Below are positions 1 through 5,408 of a stretch of DNA of 5,540 nt, in pieces. Each line of letters begins with the position of its first letter. The first letter of the stretch is position 1. The notes beneath the pieces are model-generated. The model was not told the origin of the DNA and made no database searches. It saw nothing but the letters and a program-made list of their open reading frames with translations. The position numbers and the translations under genes are program-made. Origin of the DNA: Chloroflexota bacterium (GTDB taxonomy: Bacteria > Chloroflexota > Dehalococcoidia > JACQTR01); the NCBI GenBank assembly GCA_016210705.1, contig JACQTR010000090.1:1-5540 (forward strand), written 5' to 3'.

Positions 1-614
1 ACTTTGGAGGTCTTCTGGCCGATGGCCACGTAAATGCAGATGAGGTCGCCGCCCTTCTGATTAATTATCGTATCCAGGGCAATGGCCGTCTTGCCGGTGG
101 AGCGGTCGCCGATGATCAGCTCTCGTTGGCCACGGCCAATTGGGATCATGCTGTCAATGGCCTTGATTCCTGTCTGCACCGGGGTGTCGACCGATTTACG
201 CAACACCACGTTGGGTGCTACCCGTTCTACGGGCCGGGTACGCTCGGTCTTGACGGGCCCTTTGCCATCTATGGGCTGGCCCAGGGCGTTGACTACTCGC
301 CCGATGAGGGCCTCTCCTATGGGCACTTCAGCGATGCGTCCGGTGCAACGTACCTCGTCCCCTTCTTTGATCTGAGAATAATCGCCTAAGATGATGGCCC
401 CCACGCTCTCCTCCTCCAGGTTGAGGGCTACCCCAATAATGCCGTGAGGGAACTCCAAGAGCTCATTGTATTTAGCGCCACCCAGCCCGTGAATGCGGGC
501 GATGCCGTCTCCCACTTCCACCACGGTGCCCACGTCTACCATGGTTATAGGTGCACCAAACTGCTCTATTTGCTGGCGAATTACAGAAGCGATATCTTCA
601 GCGCGAACGGTCAT
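1..614 (-). CDS. atpA: F-type ATP synthase F1 subunit alpha, N-terminal part (runs off left edge)
   Basis: This is the first 204 codons of the alpha subunit, the non-catalytic nucleotide-binding partner of beta in the cytoplasmic alpha3-beta3 head; the frame is still open at base 1. The start is ATG at 614, with AGGGGG at 624-629 nine bases upstream, 16 bases after the atpH stop. Residues 1-25 look like the N-terminal helix that binds delta; residues 26-95 are the beta-barrel domain (VVEVGDGIARIHGL near 31-44). The nucleotide-binding domain follows with PIGRGQRELIIGD and the P-loop GDRSTGKT at residues 169-176 (bases 87-110). Numbering matches E. coli alpha exactly, so Lys175 is kept, but the usual Gln172 of GDRQTGKT is Ser. 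Catalytic-interface residues lie in the missing C-terminal part. Identity is certain; only completeness is unknown. Confidence 0.97.
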   Translation of the reverse strand, partial: MTVRAEDIASVIRQQIEQFGAPITMVDVGTVVEVGDGIARIHGLGGAKYNELLEFPHGIIGVALNLEEESVGAIILGDYSQIKEGDEVRCTGRIAEVPIGEALIGRVVNALGQPIDGKGPVKTERTRPVERVAPNVVLRKSVDTPVQTGIKAIDSMIPIGRGQRELIIGDRSTGKTAIALDTIINQKGGDLICIYVAIGQKTSK

Positions 615-630
615 CCTAACTTACCCCCTA

Positions 631-1170
631 TTAACTCCTTGCCTCCGCTAGGTTCCTTCTCAGGTTTTGGAGGCGGGTACGTACACTACCATCGATTACT
701 TTGTCCCCGATCTTGGCCACCAGACCGCCCAGGATATCGGGGTCTACCTTCTTAGTTATCACCACCCTTTGGCCCCAAACATCGGTTAGGGCCTGGGCTA
801 TCTTAGTCTGCTCTTGGCTATCTAAAGGAACGGCGGTGGTCACCTCGGCCTGGGCTAGGCCGCGTTCGGCGTTGAGCAAATCCTCATACTCGGCCAGGAT
901 CTGCTCCGTTATCCCTAGCCGGTCCCTGGTTATGAGGAGATAGAGCAAATTTTTGGCCAAAGGATTGATTCCTCCTAAGAGGCGCTCCACAAGGTCTTTT
1001 TTGTCGTCTAAGCGCACCTTAGGGTTTTCTAGTATTGTCATAACCTGGGGTTCATGGAGAACAACAGCAATGGTCCTAAGGTCGTTCAACCACTGCTCCA
1101 AAGCATCCCTTTCCTTGGCAATTTGGAATATTGCTTGGGCGTGTCTTTTGGCCGAAGCTCCTCTGACCAC
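631..1170 (-). CDS. atpH: F-type ATP synthase subunit delta
   Basis: This encodes 179 residues, the usual length for delta (OSCP equivalent), which caps the F1 head and ties it to the b-subunit peripheral stalk. The N-terminal helical domain spans about residues 5-105 (AKRHAQAIFQIAKE at 7-20; NLLYLLITRDRLG at 74-86). The C-terminal segment holds the family signature: GGL at 148-150 and IGDKVIDGSVRTRL at 154-167. The start is GTG at 1170, chosen because AAGGAG (1175-1180) lies four bases upstream; the upstream atpF gene stops 19 bases before it. It is followed after 16 bases by atpA, consistent with one transcript. No truncation or unusual composition is seen. Confidence 0.96.
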   Translation of the reverse strand: MVRGASAKRHAQAIFQIAKERDALEQWLNDLRTIAVVLHEPQVMTILENPKVRLDDKKDLVERLLGGINPLAKNLLYLLITRDRLGITEQILAEYEDLLNAERGLAQAEVTTAVPLDSQEQTKIAQALTDVWGQRVVITKKVDPDILGGLVAKIGDKVIDGSVRTRLQNLRRNLAEARS

Positions 1171-1189
1171 CCTACTCCTTTTCCCTCAA

Positions 1190-1690
1190 CTAATTCTGTG
1201 GGGTTCTAGTGCCTTCTTCCAAAACCTCGTCGATAAGCCGCCGATGGGCCTCTTTGTCCAAAGATCGGTTGATGACCCGCTGAGCTGCCAAGATGGCGAG
1301 ATCGACGAATTGACGGCGCAACTCCGTCATGGCTTCGCTCCGCTCTAGCTCGATCTCAGATCGGGCCCGTGTGATGAGGGTTTCTGCCTCCCGCCTCGCC
1401 TCCTGGCGCGCCTCATCTATCATCCGCTCGCCCATTTGGTTGGCTTGGGCCACCAGTGCCTGACCTTCGCGACGGGAAGCCTCCAGTTGAGTCTCTACCG
1501 CCTTCTCAAGGCGACCACGCTCCTCTTTAATGAACTCGGCGTCATCCAAACTTTTTTTGATTCTGGACGAGCGCTGGTCCATCATCCTCAGGATGGGCTT
1601 ATAGGCGACGATGTAAAGGAGCACTAAAAGCAGGGCGAAATTAATGAGTTGGGCCACCAGGCCCGGCAAATTGATGCCTAGGGCTTCCAC
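1190..1690 (-). CDS. atpF: F-type ATP synthase Fo subunit b
   Basis: This encodes 166 residues forming the peripheral stalk that links subunit a in the membrane to delta/alpha. One N-terminal membrane helix lies at about residues 9-30, with the family pattern AQLINF (13-18) and KPI at 31-33. A long, highly charged, alanine-rich coiled coil follows (about 34-130), then a C-terminal delta-binding region around LAILAAQRVINRSL (131-144). The start is GTG at 1690, supported by AAGGAG at 1697-1702 six bases upstream. Only one b-type gene is present here, so a b homodimer is expected rather than b/b' (inference). It sits between atpE and atpH, 39 and 19 bases away. Confidence 0.96.
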   Translation of the reverse strand: MEALGINLPGLVAQLINFALLLVLLYIVAYKPILRMMDQRSSRIKKSLDDAEFIKEERGRLEKAVETQLEASRREGQALVAQANQMGERMIDEARQEARREAETLITRARSEIELERSEAMTELRRQFVDLAILAAQRVINRSLDKEAHRRLIDEVLEEGTRTPQN

Positions 1691-1729
1691 CGAAATCTCC
1701 TTTGTTTAGCGCTTAATCTATCCGTAAGG

Positions 1730-1960
1730 CTATATTACGAAAGCGATGATTACCGCGACCACCAGGGCGTAAATGGCGATAGCTTCGCAGAAGGCTATGG
1801 CCAAGATCATATTGATCTGAACGGTGGCCGAAGCCTCCGGGTTTCGCCCCACCGATTCCAAGGCTTTGCTGGCCAGCAATCCGATGCCTATGCCCGGCCC
1901 TAAACTGCCCATACCAATGGCAAGGGCTGGTGCCAGCAATCTCATAGCTTCCTCAGTCAT
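1730..1960 (-). CDS. atpE: F-type ATP synthase Fo subunit c (proteolipid ring subunit)
   Basis: This encodes a 76-residue hairpin of two membrane helices that oligomerises into the rotating c-ring. Helix 1 (about 8-33) has the glycine-repeat packing motif GMGSLGPGIGIG (16-27); the polar loop is RNPEA (39-43), which contacts gamma/epsilon; helix 2 (about 48-74) carries the ion-binding carboxylate Glu59 in FCEAIAIYALV. The classical Na+ ligands are absent: the position of I. tartaricus Gln32 is Ile26, and Ser66/Thr67 are replaced by Ala60/Ile61, so H+ coupling is predicted. Cys58 directly before Glu59 is a less usual residue at that site. The start is ATG at 1960 with GGGAG at 1966-1970, five bases upstream. 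It lies 25 bases after atpB. Confidence 0.97.
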   Translation of the reverse strand: MTEEAMRLLAPALAIGMGSLGPGIGIGLLASKALESVGRNPEASATVQINMILAIAFCEAIAIYALVVAVIIAFVI

Positions 1961-1985
1961 TCTTTCTCCCTTCCCTTTTTATTTT

Positions 1986-2999
1986 TTAGCTTGGGGCCAC
2001 TGCTGTATGCGTTTCCATAGCCGTAGCTTCCTCACCATGCCCAGCCACGGCGATAACACCAAATACCAATGTGAGCATGGCGAAAATTAGGGCCTGGATA
2101 GCGCCCACCAATAGCTCCAAACCAAAGGCCGGTAGCAGTGCCACTAAAGGTATTAGAAAACTTATAGCCGCTAGCAGGATCTCCCCAGCGAATATGTTGC
2201 CAAAAAGTCGGAAGGTAAAGCTGATGATGCGAGCTATCTCGCTCACCAGTTCCAAAAAACCCACCATGAGATCAATCAGACCAAACATTAGGCTTCCCTT
2301 CAATAGGGAGCGTACGTTGAAGAACTTGCTGCCGTACCGGAAAATACCTAGAGTGCTGATCCCCCAATATTCGACAAAAATAGCCGATATCAAAGCCAAG
2401 GCCAAGGGGGTATTTAGGTCGGTATTGGCACTTCGCAAGAAAGGGACAAAACCGCCAGCCACCTCTCCTTTCTTGAGCGGGGGCGAACTATTGAGGTCTT
2501 CTTCTGTAAATTTATCTCCCCCTGGGGGTATAAGAGCCAGTTTTAACGCCCCCAGGTCTTTTTCTTGAAAGATAAAGCCCTCTTTGGCCTCGGTTTCCAC
2601 TAGACCGATGGAGCCATAGCCGGGAAGAAGCCCCATCCAATTAGAGACGATGACAAAGAGGAAGATAGTGGCCACCACGGGGAAGAAGCGTCGCCCGTTC
2701 TTGGGGCCGGCCACGGATTCCACCAACCCCAGCAATACCTCCAAAACCGTTTCCACAAAGTTCTGAATGCCTCGGGGCACCTCCTCCATACGTCGGGTGG
2801 CTAGATAGCTCAGGGCCACCAAAACCATGATAGTGAGCCAGGCAGCTAAAATGGTATTGGTGAGGGGAAAGCCTATAGGCTTGGTGACACTCTCTGCAGG
2901 AAGCTGGATATGGGCCATGGGGCCGCGGAGGAAAAGAAAGCCGAGGATCAAAAGAACTAGGGAAATAACTACCAGAGGAAGGCATCCCTTTTTTGCCAC
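1986..2999 (-). CDS. atpB: F-type ATP synthase Fo subunit a
   Basis: This 337-residue integral membrane stator subunit forms the ion half-channels against the c-ring. The first membrane helix (about 8-26, after MAKKG) is followed by further helices near 46-67, 105-126, 196-216, 236-262, 263-290 and 292-318. The signature FRLFGNIFAGE has the essential Arg264 (E. coli R210), Asn268 (N214) and Glu273 (E219); Gln302 matches Q252, and Glu295 occupies the position of E. coli His245, a substitution known in other bacteria. The loop about 128-184 is long and contains the odd segment SSPPLKKGEVAGG. The start is GTG at 2999, sharing one base with the atpZ stop (TAGTG), so translational coupling is likely; AAGGAG at 3011-3016 is eleven bases upstream. 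The family is usually 230-300 residues, so this is somewhat long. Confidence 0.96.
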   Translation of the reverse strand: MAKKGCLPLVVISLVLLILGFLFLRGPMAHIQLPAESVTKPIGFPLTNTILAAWLTIMVLVALSYLATRRMEEVPRGIQNFVETVLEVLLGLVESVAGPKNGRRFFPVVATIFLFVIVSNWMGLLPGYGSIGLVETEAKEGFIFQEKDLGALKLALIPPGGDKFTEEDLNSSPPLKKGEVAGGFVPFLRSANTDLNTPLALALISAIFVEYWGISTLGIFRYGSKFFNVRSLLKGSLMFGLIDLMVGFLELVSEIARIISFTFRLFGNIFAGEILLAAISFLIPLVALLPAFGLELLVGAIQALIFAMLTLVFGVIAVAGHGEEATAMETHTAVAPS

Positions 3000-3232
3000 T
3001 AGCTTTTCTTCTCCTTATCCTTATCCTGATGCCCATCGCCCTCGAAGAAAAGCATTCGATAGGTGCCCCAGAAAGCGGCTACCAGGCCGATACCTAAGCC
3101 GAGCAAGGTGAACAGTATGCGGGTATTTACCTTATCGTCCAACCAGAGTCCCACCAATACTCCCAAAAGGATGCAGACGGAAACGTACCAGCCCAGTCCT
3201 ACCAGCCTTAGGGCCATTGCCCAAGACTTCAT
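2999..3232 (-). CDS. atpZ: AtpZ/AtpI-family small membrane protein at head of ATP synthase operon
   Basis: This encodes a 77-residue protein with two predicted membrane helices (about 7-30 and 38-62) joined by a short LDDKVNTR turn, and a strongly charged tail (DGHQDKDKEKKS). The glycine-spaced first helix GVLVGLWLDD and FTLLGLGIGLVAA in the second fit the AtpZ-type 'ATPase gene 1' family, found at the head of many atp operons and implicated in Mg2+/Ca2+ supply or c-ring assembly. The assigned start is ATG at 3232, but the nearest good Shine-Dalgarno (GGAGAA, 3246-3251) is 13 bases away, and two out-of-frame ATGs (3245, 3236) lie between, so the start is less sure. Its stop overlaps the atpB GTG by one base. 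The family call is by size, topology and position; family members are divergent. Confidence 0.82.
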   Translation of the reverse strand: MKSWAMALRLVGLGWYVSVCILLGVLVGLWLDDKVNTRILFTLLGLGIGLVAAFWGTYRMLFFEGDGHQDKDKEKKS

Positions 3233-3261
3233 TCATACCAACCATTTCTCCAGCTTTGCGC

Positions 3262-3290
3262 AGTATATCACAGACATTATACCAGGTCAA
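3262..3290 (-). promoter_or_regulatory. Probable sigma-70 promoter of the ATP synthase operon
   Basis: A -35 box TTGACC (3285-3290) and a -10 box TATACT (3262-3267) are separated by exactly 17 bases; each differs from consensus by one base. The -35 overlaps the TGA stop of the preceding transferase gene. A second possible -10, TATAAT at 3276-3281 preceded by TG (extended -10), lies inside the spacer. The predicted transcript would begin near 3254-3257, leaving about a 25-base leader before atpZ. This would allow atp expression independent of the upstream gene. It is a sequence-only prediction. Confidence 0.65.
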
Positions 3291-4330
3291 TCCTTTTTCA
3301 CTAAACTTTTTTGGGCCAGCAGGGCTAAAAATACAGTTAAGGTCAAGCTCATGCCCGCGAAGAGGTAAAGCTTGGCTAGTCGGGTAGCCAATAGTAAGGC
3401 CAGACTCCCAAAAAGGGCGCAAAGTACGTAGAACAGAAAGACGATTTTGGTTGGGGAAAGGCCCATCTCCATGAGCCGATGATGGAGGTGGCTGCGATCG
3501 GCGGCAAAGGGAGAGCGCCCCATCTTGAGGCGACGAAATATGATCCAAGCGCCGTCAACAATGGGAACTCCCAGAACCAGCAAGAAAGTGGCGGCTTTAG
3601 TTCCACCCACAACAGAGAGAGTGCTTAGGACGAAGCCCAGAAAAAGGGCCCCTGAGGTTCCCATGGTTATCTTAGAAGGGAAGAAATTGTGGGGGAGGAA
3701 GCCCAAGGTAGCACCCATCAGGGCCAATGGTAGCACAGCCAGGGTGTATTGGTTCATGCGAAGTGTTTGAACAAAGAGTACGGCGGCGGCTATGGCAGCG
3801 ATTCCCGCCGCCAGGCCGTCGAGGCCGTCGATAAAATTGATGATGTTCATGGCCCCCACTATCCAAAATAGGGTGAAAGCCAGGGCCAGCACGGTGGGGA
3901 GGTGGAACATGCTTTGATAGAGGGTGGTTCCGAAGGGATTGGTCACCTCGTAAATAATCATCCCCCCGGCCATAGCTATTCCTCCCGCCGTTAATTGGCC
4001 CACCAACTGGGGGAAAGCCCTCAACTCCCGCTTGTCATCGATTATTCCTATGGTTAGGGCCACGGTGGCACCTCCCCAGATAGCAATGAGTTTGCGTACC
4101 TCATCAGCGGTGCGACCCGCCACCAAAGGTGCCGTAACCCCCAGGGCTACCATAAAAGCTAAATATAGGGCCACCCCCCCGAGCCTCGGCTTCAGTGTTT
4201 CCTGACGGCGGGAGCTAGGACGATCCCGGAATCCTAGGCGCAGGGCCCATTGTCTAATGACTGGAGTGAGAAGGTAGCAGAGGAGGAAAGAAATAACAAA
4301 TGCCAGAACCATAGGTAAAGCTAACGTCAC
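3287..4330 (-). CDS. WecA/TagO-like undecaprenyl-phosphate sugar-1-phosphate transferase (MraY superfamily)
   Basis: This encodes a 347-residue polytopic membrane enzyme of the family that transfers a UDP-linked sugar phosphate (typically GlcNAc-1-P) to undecaprenyl phosphate, the first step in making teichoic-acid-like or other envelope glycans. About ten membrane helices are visible. Motifs in order: RLGFRDRP (31-38) with KPRLGG (47-52); the Asp pair IIDDK with D98-D99; NIINFIDGLDGL (162-173) with N165, D168 and D171; and the cytoplasmic-loop HLHHRL (281-286), pointing to the WecA/TagO rather than the MraY branch. The third catalytic motif, normally MGDxGS, reads MGTSGA (223-228), so the Asp is Thr225. 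The start is GTG at 4330, supported by AGGGGG at 4335-4340; the next in-frame ATG (residue 7) lacks a site. The exact sugar cannot be told. It precedes the atp operon by 54 bases. Confidence 0.9.
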   Translation of the reverse strand: MTLALPMVLAFVISFLLCYLLTPVIRQWALRLGFRDRPSSRRQETLKPRLGGVALYLAFMVALGVTAPLVAGRTADEVRKLIAIWGGATVALTIGIIDDKRELRAFPQLVGQLTAGGIAMAGGMIIYEVTNPFGTTLYQSMFHLPTVLALAFTLFWIVGAMNIINFIDGLDGLAAGIAAIAAAVLFVQTLRMNQYTLAVLPLALMGATLGFLPHNFFPSKITMGTSGALFLGFVLSTLSVVGGTKAATFLLVLGVPIVDGAWIIFRRLKMGRSPFAADRSHLHHRLMEMGLSPTKIVFLFYVLCALFGSLALLLATRLAKLYLFAGMSLTLTVFLALLAQKSLVKKD

Positions 4331-4334
4331 TATA

Positions 4335-4340
4335 CCCCCT
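4335..4340 (-). promoter_or_regulatory. Ribosome binding site fixing the GTG start of the transferase gene
   Basis: AGGGGG on the minus strand lies four bases before the GTG at 4328-4330. The in-frame ATG six codons later (4310-4312) has no purine-rich site before it, so the GTG is preferred. Confidence 0.6.
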
Positions 4341-4374
4341 TAGTGGGCTCTCCAGGAAGATCGCGGTTGCCCTT

Positions 4375-4409
4375 AAACAACAAAACTCCAAGCCTAACGC
4401 TTGGAGCTT
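4375..4409 (-). terminator. Rho-independent terminator after the nuclease-family / Zn-ribbon gene pair
   Basis: On the minus strand a perfect 8-bp stem CTCCAAGC/GCTTGGAG (4399-4406 with 4386-4393) closes a 5-base loop and can extend by a G-T and two A-T pairs. It is followed directly by TTTTGTTGTTT (4375-4385). It lies about 65 bases after the stop of the upstream gene and about 45 bases before the transferase start, so it ends the upstream unit or attenuates read-through into the transferase gene. Confidence 0.85.
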
Positions 4410-4472
4410 CTAAAGCTATGATCTTGCCTTTTCCGCCGCCCACCTCCAAAGCCCCGAATCGGCCTCTAACTA

Positions 4473-4799
4473 TTAGCCCTTAGCGAGCAGCCCGGAGAAG
4501 TCACCACTAAAATCTTCTAAGAACTGGTGCATATCCAGGACGTCATCGGCTGTTACTGGGCCAAATTCGCTAAACACAGCCTGTTCCGCCTCGGTTAGAT
4601 CGGTAACCACCTCGGTAGCATGGTCTTTATCGATAATAGCTGCCACTAGACCCTGGCTAGAGCAACCAGAGCAAGAGACGCTGAGGAACCAAAGATCACC
4701 TTTATGGCCAAGAACGCGGATGCCCGTTTCGGCATAAGGCTCTCCGCAGACGGTGCACTTCACCGCCGAAACCAACTTCATCAAAAACTTCTCTTCCAC
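4473..4799 (-). CDS. Small conserved protein of unknown function with two CxxC pairs (putative zinc ribbon)
   Basis: This is a cytoplasmic protein of about 108 residues with no signal peptide or membrane segment. Counting from the longest start, Cys17/Cys20 (KCTVCGEPY) and Cys45/Cys48 (SCSGCSS) form CxxC-x24-CxxC, the spacing of a small zinc ribbon, with WFLSV between. The acidic C-terminal half (DLTEAEQAVFSEFGPVTADDVLDMHQFL) looks helical. It directly follows the nuclease-family gene. A TTG at 4805 would overlap that gene's TGA by four bases, but AGAGG (4807-4811) is better placed, seven bases before the GTG at 4799, so I prefer GTG; an ATG at 4781 is a third option. The pairing and the shared promoter and terminator suggest a role linked to the upstream gene (inference). 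I do not know a defined function for this family. Confidence 0.82.
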   Translation of the reverse strand: MEEKFLMKLVSAVKCTVCGEPYAETGIRVLGHKGDLWFLSVSCSGCSSQGLVAAIIDKDHATEVVTDLTEAEQAVFSEFGPVTADDVLDMHQFLEDFSGDFSGLLAKG

Positions 4800-4801
4800 G
4801 G

Positions 4802-5341
4802 TCAAGCCTCTTGCGGGCCCTCAGCCTTGCCTTTCTCCAGATCGCTGAGATCGAGGGTATCAATAAAGTCCCGGAACGGGCCCAGCCTCTTCAGATCCTC
4901 CTCACTCAACTTTTCTCCTTCCTGAGGTTTGACTATGCCTTGTTCCAGGGTTATCCCCGCTTTATCCAAGACCGATTCCTCAGCGTAAATGGGCACATTA
5001 ACCCGAACCGCCAGGGCCAAGGCATCGCTGGGGCGGCTATCGATCTCAACATGGCGTCCATCGGCATTGAGGACGATCCTAGCATAAAAGGTGTCGTTGT
5101 GGAGGTCGTTGACGACAATGGAGTCCACCGTGGCTCCCAAGGTGCCAATAACACTTTGTAGCAAGTCATGGGTTAGGGGGCGGGCTACTGATACCTCTTG
5201 AAGCCGGATGGCTATGGCGTCAGCCTCGGCAGGGCCGATCCAAATGGGCAGGTAGCGGTCAGAGTCCTTTTCCTTTAGGATTACAACCCTCTGGTAATTC
5301 ATAACGCTAACGCGGACGCTATCAACGGTCATCTCAACCAT
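4802..5341 (-). CDS. Bifunctional nuclease (BFN/DUF151) family protein
   Basis: This 179-residue soluble protein belongs to the DUF151/BFN family, named for plant proteins with DNase and RNase activity and structurally known from a Thermotoga homologue; the bacterial role is unsettled. The core covers residues 1-135: MVEMTVDSVRV opening strand, LPIWIGPAEADAIA (31-44), RPLTHDLL (54-61), and the most diagnostic part DSRPSDALALAVR (101-113) followed by VPIYAEESVL (116-125). The C-terminal tail (about 140-179) is charged and helical (EEDLKRLGPF), possibly a protein-binding extension. The start is ATG at 5341, with a strong GGAGGT (5347-5352) five bases upstream. It is the first gene of a two-gene unit with its own promoter. 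Family assignment is strong; nuclease activity here is untested. Confidence 0.93.
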   Translation of the reverse strand: MVEMTVDSVRVSVMNYQRVVILKEKDSDRYLPIWIGPAEADAIAIRLQEVSVARPLTHDLLQSVIGTLGATVDSIVVNDLHNDTFYARIVLNADGRHVEIDSRPSDALALAVRVNVPIYAEESVLDKAGITLEQGIVKPQEGEKLSEEDLKRLGPFRDFIDTLDLSDLEKGKAEGPQEA

Positions 5342-5346
5342 TAGCC

Positions 5347-5352
5347 ACCTCC
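5347..5352 (-). promoter_or_regulatory. Strong ribosome binding site of the nuclease-family gene
   Basis: GGAGGT, fully complementary to the 16S anti-Shine-Dalgarno core, lies five bases before the ATG at 5339-5341. It selects this ATG over the in-frame ATG three codons later. Confidence 0.75.
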
Positions 5353-5379
5353 CATTGGGCTAAAGCACAACACAACGGT

Positions 5380-5408
5380 ATTTTAAATCATGTGGCCCTA
5401 GCTGTCAA
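5380..5408 (-). promoter_or_regulatory. Near-consensus sigma-70 promoter of the nuclease-family gene, next to an IS end
   Basis: A perfect -35 TTGACA (5403-5408) is followed after exactly 17 bases by TAAAAT (5380-5385), one mismatch from consensus. Transcription should begin near 5373, giving a leader of about 30 bases before the ATG. The -35 lies within about 10 bases of the likely boundary of the neighbouring IS, and may belong to the IS itself (TGTCAA on the plus strand would be its terminal bases). This would be expected to give strong, mainly unregulated expression. Confidence 0.75.

Larger units (their letters stand above)
4330..4472 (-). other. Intergenic stretch with terminator; doubtful 37-codon frame
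   Basis: Between the CxxC protein gene and the transferase gene I see the terminator and no convincing -35/-10 pair. A 37-codon frame from GTG at 4443 reads through the terminator hairpin and stops with a TAG (4330-4332) that shares one base with the transferase GTG. The peptide resembles nothing I know and has no well-placed ribosome site, so I do not call it a gene. Confidence 0.35.

Noticed and set aside
1701..1720. AGCGCT palindrome in the atpE-atpF gap as an mRNA processing or terminator site
   Set aside because: Only six bases are self-complementary, with no extension and no T-run; it is expected by chance.
2518..2528. CCCCCTGGGGG palindrome as a possible terminator or operator
   Set aside because: It lies within atpB coding for a Pro-Pro-Gly segment, the loop would be one base, and no T-tract follows on either strand.
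2071..2568. Plus-strand open frame of 165 codons opposite atpB
   Set aside because: It is wholly antisense to a certain atpB, is rich in Arg/Lys/Ser/Pro as expected of a shadow frame, and resembles no known protein. The same applies to the plus-strand frames at 701-943, 953-1348, 3063-3368 and 4811-5161.
3132..3548. Minus-strand frame of 138 codons overlapping the end of the transferase gene and atpZ
   Set aside because: It is out of frame with two recognisable genes, and its composition is unlike a real protein. It does supply the out-of-frame ATGs just before the atpZ start.
4375..4472. Separate promoter for the transferase gene
   Set aside because: TTGGAG and TTGTTT look like partial -35 boxes, but no acceptable -10 lies 16-18 bases downstream of any of them.
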